Source of the DNA: Candidatus Hydrogenedentota bacterium
Lineage (GTDB): Bacteria > Hydrogenedentota > Hydrogenedentia > Hydrogenedentales > CAITNO01
NCBI GenBank assembly: GCA_023145975.1
Contig: JAGLCZ010000235.1
Span: 1 to 11,715, forward strand
DNA: 11,715 nucleotides
Reading direction: 5' to 3'
Shown: piece after piece, positions 1 to 7,925 of the stretch
Layout: every line of letters starts with the position of its first letter
How positions within the stretch are numbered: position 1 is the first letter of the stretch
Program-made: the position numbers and the translations under genes
The notes under the pieces: generated by a model
Told to the model about the DNA's origin: nothing
What the model saw: only the letters and a program-made list of their open reading frames with translations
Database searches by the model: none

Positions 1-2777
1 GCTTCCTTATCTTCTCCAATATCGTGCAGTGCAACACCGAGTTCATACTGCGTATCAGCGTGGTCGGGATTTGTTTCGATGGCAATGCGAAGACAGCGAA
101 TGGCTTCTTCAGTATTTCCTTCTACACGTAATATCGGACTGGCACTCCTGTTAGCGCCGTAATGTTTCGGATCAATATCTAATGCTTCCTGAAAATAACG
201 CAACGCCTCAGTTTCATTGCCCTGCTGCTGTTTGACAAGACCAGTGTTGTAGGGAATTTCTGCATCTCCCGGCAACACATTACATGCTGCAATAAAATGG
301 ATAAGAGCATTCTCCCATTCCGTATTTTTAAAGCATAGTAATCCAAGTTCAAAGTGTGCCTTTCCATGACCGGGCTTAATTTCCAGCACTTGTAGAAAAC
401 TTTCCCGTGCAGCGGCATAATTCCCTGCGGATTCGAGTGCGCATCCGTGGTTGTAGTACGTATCCGGTGCATCGGGCAATAATGTGAAGGCTTTTGTAAA
501 AGTTTCTTCGGCTATGCTGTTCTGTCCCAAACGCGCCTGACACAAACCCAGGTTTGAATAGACCTCCGGGGATTCAGGCTGAAGATCTAACGTGGTTTCA
601 AATTGGGTTACAGCCTCTTCGTAACGACCCAGTTGCAATAACGCCAATCCTGTATTGTAATGAATTTCTGAATTATCGGATGTGTTTTTTTGTGCTTCTT
701 CAAAGTGTGAAAGTCCCGCTTCATACTTCCCCTGTTTTACCAGCAGTAACCCCAGATTAAAGTGAGCCATGATATCTTCCGGAATGACATCGATTACCTG
801 ATGTAATAGTGAGAACGCTTTTTCGTAATTCCCTTTATCGACATAAACCACTGCCAGATCCACCAGGGCTGCCCCATGTTCGGGATTCAAGGCAACCGCT
901 TTTTCTAACGCAGTTTGCTGTTCCGGGATTTTTTTTGTCTTTTCCAGTGTGCGGCTTAACCCATACCATGCATCTGCATCTTTCGGATCCCCCTGCAGTC
1001 TTTCCTCGAAGGCACGTATAGATTCCTCAAAACGTCCCAACTCAAAAAGGGTCAGTGCCTTATTATAAAGCACGGCATCATAATCCGGTTTTAATGCAAG
1101 TGCTTTATTAAATTTTTTCAGTGCGTCTTCATTTTTCCCCAGTTCGAAAAGCATGACCCCCTGATTATAATAACCATACGCATCTTCCGGATGGCGATCC
1201 AGCCAGCGCTGTTCATCCTTCACCCCTTCTTTAAGCCTATCGGTGGCAGTCCATGCCTGACGTCGTTCATCATGCCAACGTGCCAGGTCCGGTTCAAAGG
1301 GAATGATCTCAATGTGAGCCAAAGCAAACAGCACCAACAACACAACTGCAAGTGCCAGCCCTTTGCGCCACTGCCTTACAAGAAGCGGATCCACAATGGT
1401 CTTAATGCCATAGCCCCCGAAAAGAAGCATAAAGGGAATCATGGGAATCCTATAACGCCCATTGACGTGAAATGGAAGGAACACCACGAAGAAAACACCA
1501 ATATACGCCAGAATCAGCACTACAATGGGAATCTCCACCTGCATTTTTTCGCGCCATTTTTTTCTGTCCCGGAATAGATGCCATAACCACGCGCCCAGCC
1601 CAAACACAAACCCTGCCAATGCCAGAGGAAAACCCGCCATATAACGCAATATGGGCGAATGCTCCTTTTCATACGCCAATACATAGTTCTCATCTATTTC
1701 TTCCGGTGTCCACGTCAGTATAGCCTTCGATAATACGCGCTTTGCAGTAAGCTCGGGATTTTCGCGAATGAAACCAAGTGTCTCCCGGCGCATTTGGGCA
1801 ACCATCTTTTTCTTATTTTTGGGATCGATATTGTTATGTTTTGCGTAATTGTCCCAGAATAGTGGTATTGTAAAATATGACCATGTTTCCCCTTCAAGTA
1901 TTGTGTTCAGATAGGGACAATTATCTGAAGTAAGGCTTGATTCTGCATTGTTGCAAAAAAGCAATTTATTTTCTGCGCCAATTGAACCATATTCTTTGGC
2001 AATTGGAAGGACAATGATTGTGATTATTGGCAGTACCAGCAGTATAAATATTAAAGTGGAAAAAATCGCATGCTTATATTTTTTCAGTATCAACCCAATC
2101 ACAAATATCCAAACAGCAATGAACAGGATAAAGGGTAATATCTCATATCTATTCAAGTAGAGACCTACCGCAGTCATTGCTGCCAAGGATACCCACAAAT
2201 AGAGAAAAAAACTGTTGGGAGCGGTAGATTCCTTCCTTGTAATATTTGTTGTAGGCTTGCAGAGGAGTATTACAGAGGAGCTTAACCACTTTTTAAGGAG
2301 TAGTATTATCAGTATAGATAATGTGCCAACGAGCGTCACCTGCTCTATTGTAGATTCCATAAATGGAAATATCCAGTAAACCGTCAATAGCATCATCGTT
2401 GCCAGTGCCGCACTTGCTCCCCAAAGGCAATAGGCAAAGGTAAAGAAAAGGCATACCGTAGTAATACCAAGGAAAAATTGGGCAATAGGTATTACAGAGG
2501 GACTATCCCCAAAGAAAAAATACTGTATTGCAATAAAATATGGATAACCGGGGAATGAGGGAAGTGAAACTATTTCAAAAGGATCACGTTGTCCACCTGG
2601 TAGTTCCCAGTTTCCAGTAACAAGTGCATGTCCCCAATATTCTTTGAATATGGCATCATGGGGTGGGTATCCAAAATCTGCCCGGTGGGCAACATCATAA
2701 AAGTAACCGACACGTATTAATATATTTATTGCCAAAATTGCAATAAATCCTGATGTGATAAGATATTTTTTATTCAT
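1..2777 (-). CDS. GT-C-like polytopic membrane protein fused to a TPR array (partial, 3' end outside window)
   Basis: The minus-strand frame opens at the ATG at 2777 and reads 925 codons without a stop to the window edge, so the C-terminus is missing. The ATG is the only good start: an in-frame TGA lies about a dozen codons upstream, and no clear Shine-Dalgarno sequence is seen. Residues 1 to about 490 hold roughly eleven hydrophobic segments. The first is at residues 5-25 and the last at about 465-490. The first loop is acidic (PPHDAIFKEYWGHAL, Asp41), as in GT-C/PMT-type lipid-linked sugar transferases, where an early-loop Asp is catalytic. A late RYRIPMIPF motif (about residue 442) is also typical of that group. 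From about residue 529 there are eleven full 34-residue TPRs and part of a twelfth. Transfer of a polyprenyl-linked sugar with a TPR protein-binding tail is inferred. The membrane half is too diverged for a substrate call. It is transcribed away from the radical SAM gene at 3061. Confidence 0.85.
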   Translation of the reverse strand, partial: MNKKYLITSGFIAILAINILIRVGYFYDVAHRADFGYPPHDAIFKEYWGHALVTGNWELPGGQRDPFEIVSLPSFPGYPYFIAIQYFFFGDSPSVIPIAQFFLGITTVCLFFTFAYCLWGASAALATMMLLTVYWIFPFMESTIEQVTLVGTLSILIILLLKKWLSSSVILLCKPTTNITRKESTAPNSFFLYLWVSLAAMTAVGLYLNRYEILPFILFIAVWIFVIGLILKKYKHAIFSTLIFILLVLPIITIIVLPIAKEYGSIGAENKLLFCNNAESSLTSDNCPYLNTILEGETWSYFTIPLFWDNYAKHNNIDPKNKKKMVAQMRRETLGFIRENPELTAKRVLSKAILTWTPEEIDENYVLAYEKEHSPILRYMAGFPLALAGFVFGLGAWLWHLFRDRKKWREKMQVEIPIVVLILAYIGVFFVVFLPFHVNGRYRIPMIPFMLLFGGYGIKTIVDPLLVRQWRKGLALAVVLLVLFALAHIEIIPFEPDLARWHDERRQAWTATDRLKEGVKDEQRWLDRHPEDAYGYYNQGVMLFELGKNEDALKKFNKALALKPDYDAVLYNKALTLFELGRFEESIRAFEERLQGDPKDADAWYGLSRTLEKTKKIPEQQTALEKAVALNPEHGAALVDLAVVYVDKGNYEKAFSLLHQVIDVIPEDIMAHFNLGLLLVKQGKYEAGLSHFEEAQKNTSDNSEIHYNTGLALLQLGRYEEAVTQFETTLDLQPESPEVYSNLGLCQARLGQNSIAEETFTKAFTLLPDAPDTYYNHGCALESAGNYAAARESFLQVLEIKPGHGKAHFELGLLCFKNTEWENALIHFIAACNVLPGDAEIPYNTGLVKQQQGNETEALRYFQEALDIDPKHYGANRSASPILRVEGNTEEAIRCLRIAIETNPDHADTQYELGVALHDIGEDKE

Positions 2778-2799
2778 AACGCCACGAAACCAATAAGTA

Positions 2800-2960
2800 T
2801 GTAGTGCTCAATAAAAAGTGGACAGGAAAATTGAGGTATTATGCTGTTTATCGGTGATCTTTTTACTTGCTTATCATATTTTTTCCCACGCATAAAAATA
2901 GTTTCTTTCAAAGGACAGCATCATAGATCGGGTTAACTGTCCAAATTATTGGGCACACCA
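2800..2960. repeat. 161-bp segment with imperfect terminal inverted repeats (MITE-like or IS remnant)
   Basis: The left arm at 2800-2825 starts TGTAGTGCTCAATAA and ends GTGGACAG. The right arm at 2937-2960, read on the opposite strand, starts TGGTGTGCCCAATAA and ends TTGGACAG. The arms match at most positions apart from a short length difference in the A/T stretch. The outermost bases are TG and CA, and the TGGACAG inner block is reminiscent of IS3-family ends. The 111-bp interior has no convincing coding frame. Direct flanking repeats are not clear, so mobility is inferred. The segment fills most of the divergent gap between the TPR gene and the radical SAM/SPASM gene. Confidence 0.5.
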
Positions 2961-2963
2961 GTT

Positions 2964-2998
2964 TTGTTTTATTGACTCTTTCTATTTATAAATAATAT
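2964..2998 (+). promoter_or_regulatory. candidate sigma70-type promoter for the 3061 radical SAM gene
   Basis: TTGTTT at 2964-2969 and TATAAA at 2987-2992 are 17 bp apart. An overlapping alternative is TTGACT at 2972-2977 with TAATAT at 2993-2998, but its 15-bp spacer is short. Either would give a leader of about 55-65 nt before the GTG at 3061. The stretch is AT-rich, so chance matches are likely. It lies just outside the right inverted repeat of the 2800-2960 segment. Confidence 0.3.
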
Positions 2999-3060
2999 CA
3001 TAGGACTTGTGGCAGATACATTAGGAAATATTAAAATCTCTAAAATACGGAAAATAAAAC

Positions 3061-4185
3061 GTGGCATTACGCAATAAACGTATACAAATTTATTCTCTTT
3101 TGCAACAGTTGTATAGTGAGATACCATATAAGCTTTTTAAATCAGGGTGGGCATTTCCTCCCTGGTACTATCATATTGAGTTTACCCGTCGCTGCAACTT
3201 GAGATGCCGTATGTGTCTTAACATCCAGTATCTGGAAAATGTGCCCTTGCAAAAACAGAAGGAAGAAGAGTTAACAACAGATGAATGGTTAAAAGTGATT
3301 AATCAGATTGGTCGGTTCAGTCTGATTACTTTTTCAGGTGGCGAACCGATGCACCGCTCGGATTTTTTTGAAGTACTGGAGGCTGCTTCAAAAAAAACAT
3401 GTACGCATTATTTATCAAATCTTACCTTGCTTACAGATAGTTATGCTGAAAAAACGATAGATTTAGCTGCAAAAAGGCTTGGCGGAAAAGGATTAAATTT
3501 TGTGGGGGTATCATTGGATGGCCCCGAGGAAATCCACAATCATATTCGGCGTCATCCTAATGCATTTGGACTTACTACAAACGCCCTTGTTAAATTAAAT
3601 GAAATTCGCAAAACTAAGAAAAAAAAATATCCCATACTTCATATTACGACCGTTATACAACAGGCAAATATTGATGTTTTAGAGTACATTCCTGAGATTG
3701 TAGCATCATTAGGTGTTCATGTGGTGAACTTCGTTATGGAAACAAGAATAGGAGATGTTCCCGATTTATTGAATAAATCTTTTCATGAATGGAAAAGTAC
3801 AGATGCAAATGGGCCCTATATTGAAAGGGAAAGATTGGAAAAAGCCTGTTTGCGTACAGAGCAGATGGCTCAGAAATACGGCGTGGAAATACGGTGGCCC
3901 AAAGTACCCCACGAAGAACTACTAAATTATTATGAAAATAAAATTAACTTAGACCACTATATATGTCGTAGTCCTTGGAATTTTATGGGGATCAGCACGA
4001 ATGGTGATGTATTCACATGTCCCTTATGTAAAATTGGTACTATTGAAAAGAATTCTTTGAAAGAGCTGTGGAATTCAGAGAAGTCCTTAGGGTTTAGGCA
4101 AACCTGCAGGGAACATCTTTTTCCTTTATGTCCGGGGTGTTGTTTTCTTGAGTACTCAAAGACAAAAGCAAATAACGATCAATAA
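3061..4185 (+). CDS. radical SAM/SPASM domain protein
   Basis: This 374-residue protein has the radical SAM cluster motif C45-x3-C49-x2-C52 (CNLRCRMC) and SGGEP at 92-96, which contacts the SAM amino group in this superfamily. Its C-terminal third has a SPASM-type set of cysteines (C302, C320, C323, C349, C357, C360, C361) in the usual arrangement with NGDVFTC and SLKELWN, so one or two auxiliary Fe-S clusters are expected. The start is GTG: a TAA lies one codon upstream and the next in-frame Met is inside the cluster motif, so no ATG is possible. Its ribosome site is weak. SPASM enzymes modify peptides, proteins or small molecules; no peptide precursor is recognised next to it, so the substrate is unknown. 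The gene stands alone on the plus strand and converges on the glycosyltransferase at 4221. Its coding sequence looks more AT-rich than the minus-strand genes and holds A8 and A9 tracts. Confidence 0.9.
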   Translation: MALRNKRIQIYSLLQQLYSEIPYKLFKSGWAFPPWYYHIEFTRRCNLRCRMCLNIQYLENVPLQKQKEEELTTDEWLKVINQIGRFSLITFSGGEPMHRSDFFEVLEAASKKTCTHYLSNLTLLTDSYAEKTIDLAAKRLGGKGLNFVGVSLDGPEEIHNHIRRHPNAFGLTTNALVKLNEIRKTKKKKYPILHITTVIQQANIDVLEYIPEIVASLGVHVVNFVMETRIGDVPDLLNKSFHEWKSTDANGPYIERERLEKACLRTEQMAQKYGVEIRWPKVPHEELLNYYENKINLDHYICRSPWNFMGISTNGDVFTCPLCKIGTIEKNSLKELWNSEKSLGFRQTCREHLFPLCPGCCFLEYSKTKANNDQ

Positions 4186-4220
4186 AGTATCCGGCCCCTT
4201 AAAAATATAAAAACATTTAG

Positions 4221-5183
4221 TCATTTTGTTTTCTGGTGACGGAATATTTGTCTCACAATATAGGCAGGCTCCTGTACCTGCTTGTCCCCACGCATAACAA
4301 ACTCGCCAAGCAAAAGAAAATGAGAAATGCTCAATGAAATATTCAGCATAAGCAGGATCGGAAGAATGGCGGTATTATTACTGCCCGGGAATAGCGTTGG
4401 ATAAAAGCCTGCAAGTACAAAATAGACAAACGCAAGTGAGGAGACAATAAAAAGCGGCACAACAGTAAAAAGATAGATAAAGGGTATCAGCTGCTTGAAT
4501 ACGTTGTGATACAGGGCTGCAAAACGCCGCAGTGTCCAACGGGTACGACCATATCTTCTCACGTGATGGTTTATAGGCACTTCAACAACATGCTGTAACG
4601 AGAGCATTATGGCACCCGGATTAAGTGGGTGAAAGGGTCCGGGTTCGAAAGCGTGGACAACGGTGCCCCGTAATATTTTCATGCCGGAACCAAAATCATA
4701 TAGGGGTAATCCTAATGTACCTCTTACCACAGCATTTCCTAAACGTGAGATGTAAAGGCGCAGCAGGTTATCTTTTCTTTGAGTTCTCGCCCCACTCACC
4801 ATGTCATGTTTCTCGTCAAATTTTTCTATCAATAGACGGATATCTTCCGGATCAGCCTGAAGGTCGCAATCAATAAAGACAATATCCTTGCCCATTGCAT
4901 ATTCAAGCCCGGCTGTTGAGGCATTAGTCTGACCTACATTGCGTGCTAAATCCAGTATGCGGACGGCAATATCAGTATCGTTACAAATATCCAGCAGGCA
5001 GCCAAGCGTATCGTCTACACTTCCGTCATTGATATAAATCAACTCAAAAGTAAACGGTATGCCTTTAAGAGCCGTAACAAGACGTTTGTGAAATTCCCGC
5101 AAAGACTCCGATTCATTATAGCAAGGAGCAATAATGCTGAAGTCAAAAGGATATTTTTTATCAGATGGATTTATTCTGTCCAT
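4221..5183 (-). CDS. family 2 glycosyltransferase, DPM1/GtrB/ArnC-like, membrane-anchored
   Basis: This is a 320-residue protein with a cytoplasmic GT-A domain followed by two membrane helices. The N-terminus has the nucleotide-binding strand FSIIAPCYNESESL (15-28) and NDGSVDDT (52-59). The metal-binding D-x-D is D105-C-D107 in the sequence DCDLQADPEDI. A basic YGRTRW motif at 211-216 sits where GtrB/DPM1-like enzymes have their G-(ST)-(SR) membrane-proximal loop. Hydrophobic segments lie at about 232-260 and 272-294, with a short basic tail. Family knowledge suggests transfer of a sugar from a nucleotide donor to a polyprenyl phosphate at the inner membrane face. That would supply donors to GT-C enzymes such as the protein at 1-2777, a link that is inferred. 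It is the last gene of the minus-strand run, 72 bp after the radical SAM gene at 5256. The upstream ribosome site is weak. Confidence 0.9.
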   Translation of the reverse strand: MDRINPSDKKYPFDFSIIAPCYNESESLREFHKRLVTALKGIPFTFELIYINDGSVDDTLGCLLDICNDTDIAVRILDLARNVGQTNASTAGLEYAMGKDIVFIDCDLQADPEDIRLLIEKFDEKHDMVSGARTQRKDNLLRLYISRLGNAVVRGTLGLPLYDFGSGMKILRGTVVHAFEPGPFHPLNPGAIMLSLQHVVEVPINHHVRRYGRTRWTLRRFAALYHNVFKQLIPFIYLFTVVPLFIVSSLAFVYFVLAGFYPTLFPGSNNTAILPILLMLNISLSISHFLLLGEFVMRGDKQVQEPAYIVRQIFRHQKTK

Positions 5184-5255
5184 AATATTATTTTCATTTG
5201 CAGTAAAATACGAAACAAGTTCCCGCTATTCTATCACAGATGGAAGTACACGCAT

Positions 5256-6359
5256 TCAACGATGCAATATTTCCAGAAAGACTTCCGGGTAATTCTGAGG
5301 GCTGTACAGTATGCCATTCTGTATGGCACACATATAGGAACACCAGCATTTTTTCTCGGCGACAAAATCTTTAATTTCTTTAGATCGTTTTGTAGAAAGT
5401 GCCGCCGTCACATCGTAATCGAATTCTTTCAGTTTGGCTATCAGATAATGATTTTCATTTTCGTGTTTTCGTATTGCTTCTTCCAGCCATAAGGGTTCGC
5501 AGGGCATAAGACGCCCATCGGCAGTGATGACAATAATTTTTTTGCCTGCCAGACAGGTAAAGCAACGCTTTTGATCAGAAAGACTTCTGATATATTTCTT
5601 TTTAATTACATTGCCCAGGGCGGGAACAATTCTGGAAAGAAAAGGAAGTGCATTAAAGGATTTCTTTTCTGTAACCTCAAGACACATCTTTTCTACAAGT
5701 ACATTCAACAGCGCTTCCGGTACAGCGGCTTCATGGTTGCTGCGCAGAATAGCAACGGCATGGTAATTGGGTGAGAACCGGGTGCGAATGGTATTGACAA
5801 TTTCATCCGTAGCATTCACCGTATTTTCTGTAATAACCGTATTGATATTTACAGATAGCCCTTTATACCGGGTGCGAAGTGGATCTAATTGCTCATAGGT
5901 CTTGCAAAGATGCTCATAGCAGCCTTCCAACCCTCTTTGCTTGTCATGTGCCGCACCAATATTATCGAGGGATAAATTCAGGTTCAAGGTAATACCGGAA
6001 CATTCCTGCAGCACTTCCTCACATACCGCCGCAGTACGATGTGTAAAAGTACCGTTTGTGGGGATACTGAATTGCCGGGTACCGGCATAGGTGTAAAAGG
6101 CATGTATGATCGCAGCAACGTCATTTCGTACGAAAGGTTCGCCCCCAGACAGCAATAACTGGGGAAGCGGATAAAGAGAACGTGCGATCTTTTCTATATC
6201 CTCAATCGACATATCTTCTTTGCGATCAGATACAAAGACATTTGCGGCATTAAAACACATGGCACATTGGCAATTGCATCGGTTGGTAACAAAGAGTACC
6301 AGTTGCCCCGGTTGATTGAAATGCAATAAGTTATGGGCAAAGACCTTTATAAAAGACAC
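5256..6359 (-). CDS. radical SAM protein with SPASM-like C-terminal cysteines
   Basis: The 367-residue product has C28-x3-C32-x2-C35 within RCNCQCAMCF (an extra Cys30 lies inside the motif) and SGGEP at 71-75. IPTNGT at 99-104 is the usual core strand. The C-terminal region has C266-x2-C269, then DGRLMPCEP with C287, and a final C338-x-C340-x3-C344 group, consistent with an auxiliary Fe-S cluster like those of SPASM or twitch proteins. The start is GTG, fixed by a strong AAGGAGG site seven bases upstream. It sits between the B12-type radical SAM gene (88-bp gap) and the glycosyltransferase (72-bp gap), all on one strand, so co-transcription is likely. Its domain plan parallels the plus-strand gene at 3061, but the cysteine spacing differs. 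The substrate cannot be inferred. Confidence 0.9.
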   Translation of the reverse strand: MSFIKVFAHNLLHFNQPGQLVLFVTNRCNCQCAMCFNAANVFVSDRKEDMSIEDIEKIARSLYPLPQLLLSGGEPFVRNDVAAIIHAFYTYAGTRQFSIPTNGTFTHRTAAVCEEVLQECSGITLNLNLSLDNIGAAHDKQRGLEGCYEHLCKTYEQLDPLRTRYKGLSVNINTVITENTVNATDEIVNTIRTRFSPNYHAVAILRSNHEAAVPEALLNVLVEKMCLEVTEKKSFNALPFLSRIVPALGNVIKKKYIRSLSDQKRCFTCLAGKKIIVITADGRLMPCEPLWLEEAIRKHENENHYLIAKLKEFDYDVTAALSTKRSKEIKDFVAEKKCWCSYMCAIQNGILYSPQNYPEVFLEILHR

Positions 6360-6366
6360 CGATAAA

Positions 6367-6373
6367 CCTCCTT
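6367..6373 (-). promoter_or_regulatory. strong Shine-Dalgarno site for the GTG start at 6359
   Basis: The minus strand reads AAGGAGG, seven bases before GTG at 6359. This is the best ribosome-binding site in the window. It decides the start of the radical SAM gene at 5256-6359, which has no upstream ATG in a comparable position. Confidence 0.8.
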
Positions 6374-6428
6374 GGGGGACTGTTCGTATTTTTCAAAGAT
6401 ACTTTCATGAAAAGCCCAAAACTCTTGC

Positions 6429-6442
6429 ATGCATATATGCAT
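6429..6442. repeat. 14-bp perfect palindrome between two radical SAM genes
   Basis: ATGCATATATGCAT reads the same on both strands and lies in the 88-bp gap between the stop of the gene at 6448 and the start of the gene at 6359. It is too short and lacks a following T run, so it does not look like an intrinsic terminator. An operator or chance is possible. Confidence 0.45.
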
Positions 6443-6447
6443 TTTAA

Positions 6448-7875
6448 TCAAGGCTTGAAGAGGATGATTTGCAAGCCTATCCAGAGTTTATTAACATAAT
6501 TGACAAATATACCAGGTTTACGAGCACGCCACAGAGCACGAATCACATAGCGCGGGCGAAAATAGAAGCGGAAATAAGCTTTTCTGACCATTTTATTGAG
6601 TTGCTCTGCACTCTCATAGGTATTAGGTACATATGTTGGAAGCATAAACTTTACATTATCGTGTTCCATAAGTTGTCCTTCCTGTAAAGCTATTTCAGCC
6701 AACGGTGTACCTCCAAAAACATGATAAGGAGCAAACATCATATAATCAACATTGAGTTCAATTGCAAAGCGAATGGTTTGTTCTGCCATTTCGGGTGTTT
6801 CTCGTGGTACTCCGAACATCATGAATCCTGCGACTTCTATTCCGGCATCACGCGCCCATTGTGCCGCCTGCCTGTTTTGTTGTAGCGTGGATCCCTTTCG
6901 CAGTAGATTAAGCGTTTCCTGATTTCCTGATTCAAAGCCATAAGAAATATGAACACATCCACTACGGCTTGCACGCTGCAGCATAGTTTGGGTCACAGTG
7001 TTAACCCGTCCGAAAGCATTCCATTTGAATGAATAGCCTGCTAAATCAAAAAGATCACAAAAGTGTTTCACCCAAATCTCGTCCTGAAAAAAATTATCGT
7101 CTGTGAAAAACACAAATTCAGCAGCATGTTCTTCTGTGAGCAGTCGTAGTTCAGCGATTACATTTTCCGGGCTGCGTCTACGGTAATAGGATGCTTTTGT
7201 ATTGCTCTGATAACAAAATCGACATTTTGCCCAAGGACATCCCCGTGAGGTAATAACGCGTTCTGTGGGCATATTGGGTTGCGACATCATAAATGGCATG
7301 GGATTATAAAGTTCCCGTTGATAAATATGTCGGGATGGAAAAGGGATGGTGTCCAAGTCCTGGACAATTTCTTGTGGCGGACCGTAAACAAGTTTTCCCG
7401 ATATATCGCGTCTTATCAGCCCGGGAATATCGTCCAAAGAGTTCGATGATTCTATTTTGCTGGCAAGTTCCGCAAGAGAAAAATCTGCTTCGCCGAGTAT
7501 TGCCAATTCAAGCTCAGGACATTCATTGAAGCTTTGTTCTGGAAAAGAGGTTAGCTGTGGACCACCCAGTACCACTGGAAGGTTGGGACAAGCAGTTCGG
7601 ATGCTTTTTATCAGTTCGAAGGCAATAAAACGCCCTGCAATAAAACAGGGAATTCCCACTAAATCAGGAGCTTCTTGATGTAATCTGACGATGGCTTCTT
7701 CAATGTTTAATTGTAGCGCCTGGCAATCTATAAACGTGACTGTATGACCTGCCTTTTCCAGTCCCGTTGCAATGTAACCAATACCCAGCTGCTGATAGAC
7801 AAGACGTTTCGTTCGGGATTTAAACCCAAACATCTTTGGAATATCAAAAGGAGCGTTTATTAACAGAACTTTCAT
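6448..7875 (-). CDS. B12-binding-type radical SAM protein with CX4CX2C motif
   Basis: This 475-residue protein has the layout of the BchE/HpnP/HpnJ-like group. An N-terminal cobalamin-binding Rossmann-type region (about 1-150) opens MKVLLINAPF and contains VVLGGPQLTSFPE (101-113) and LGEAD. A radical SAM domain follows from about 205, and the C-terminal helical tail includes YFRFYFRPRY. No DxHxxG is seen, so cobalamin would be bound without the usual lower His ligand, as is common in this class. The cluster motif is C213-P-W-A-K-C218-R-F-C221, giving four residues between the first two cysteines instead of three. The bases read cleanly in frame there. HISYGFESG (309-317) and AGFMMFGVPRET (346-357) are normal class features. 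Methyl transfer or ring/C-C chemistry on a lipid or small molecule is possible. It lies 50 bp after the COG1964-like gene, so it is probably in the same operon. No good ribosome site is visible. Confidence 0.9.
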   Translation of the reverse strand: MKVLLINAPFDIPKMFGFKSRTKRLVYQQLGIGYIATGLEKAGHTVTFIDCQALQLNIEEAIVRLHQEAPDLVGIPCFIAGRFIAFELIKSIRTACPNLPVVLGGPQLTSFPEQSFNECPELELAILGEADFSLAELASKIESSNSLDDIPGLIRRDISGKLVYGPPQEIVQDLDTIPFPSRHIYQRELYNPMPFMMSQPNMPTERVITSRGCPWAKCRFCYQSNTKASYYRRRSPENVIAELRLLTEEHAAEFVFFTDDNFFQDEIWVKHFCDLFDLAGYSFKWNAFGRVNTVTQTMLQRASRSGCVHISYGFESGNQETLNLLRKGSTLQQNRQAAQWARDAGIEVAGFMMFGVPRETPEMAEQTIRFAIELNVDYMMFAPYHVFGGTPLAEIALQEGQLMEHDNVKFMLPTYVPNTYESAEQLNKMVRKAYFRFYFRPRYVIRALWRARKPGIFVNYVNKLWIGLQIILFKP

Positions 7876-7925
7876 TGCACTTCATTTCATTTCTTGGGCA
7901 ATCCAATATTACCGTTGAGTATAAA

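Noticed and set aside
1948..2160. Plus-strand 70-codon frame and the other small frames within 1-2777
   Set aside because: The whole stretch is covered by the continuous minus-strand membrane/TPR frame, which has clear domain content.
2826..2936. Transposase fragment inside the inverted-repeat segment
   Set aside because: A short frame starting near 2841 gives no recognisable transposase motif and the interior is too short to judge.
4186..4220. Bidirectional terminator between the convergent genes
   Set aside because: The 35-bp gap has A runs and a CCGGCC hexamer but no stem followed by a T run on either strand.
5088..5492. Plus-strand open frame of 134 codons
   Set aside because: It overlaps two well-supported minus-strand genes (glycosyltransferase and radical SAM) and has no recognisable motif; the same holds for other antisense frames such as 1191-1577 and 10784-11155.
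3061..6359. RiPP pathway reading (SPASM enzymes with a small precursor peptide)
   Set aside because: Inspection of the gaps at 2778-3060, 4186-4220, 5184-5255 and 6360-6447 showed no small ORF with a ribosome site and a plausible precursor sequence.
7417..7431. The 15-mer ATCAGCCCGGGAATA also occurs near 11247 in the other B12-type radical SAM gene
   Set aside because: Both copies encode the same conserved PGLI motif of paralogous proteins; shared codons explain the match without recombination.
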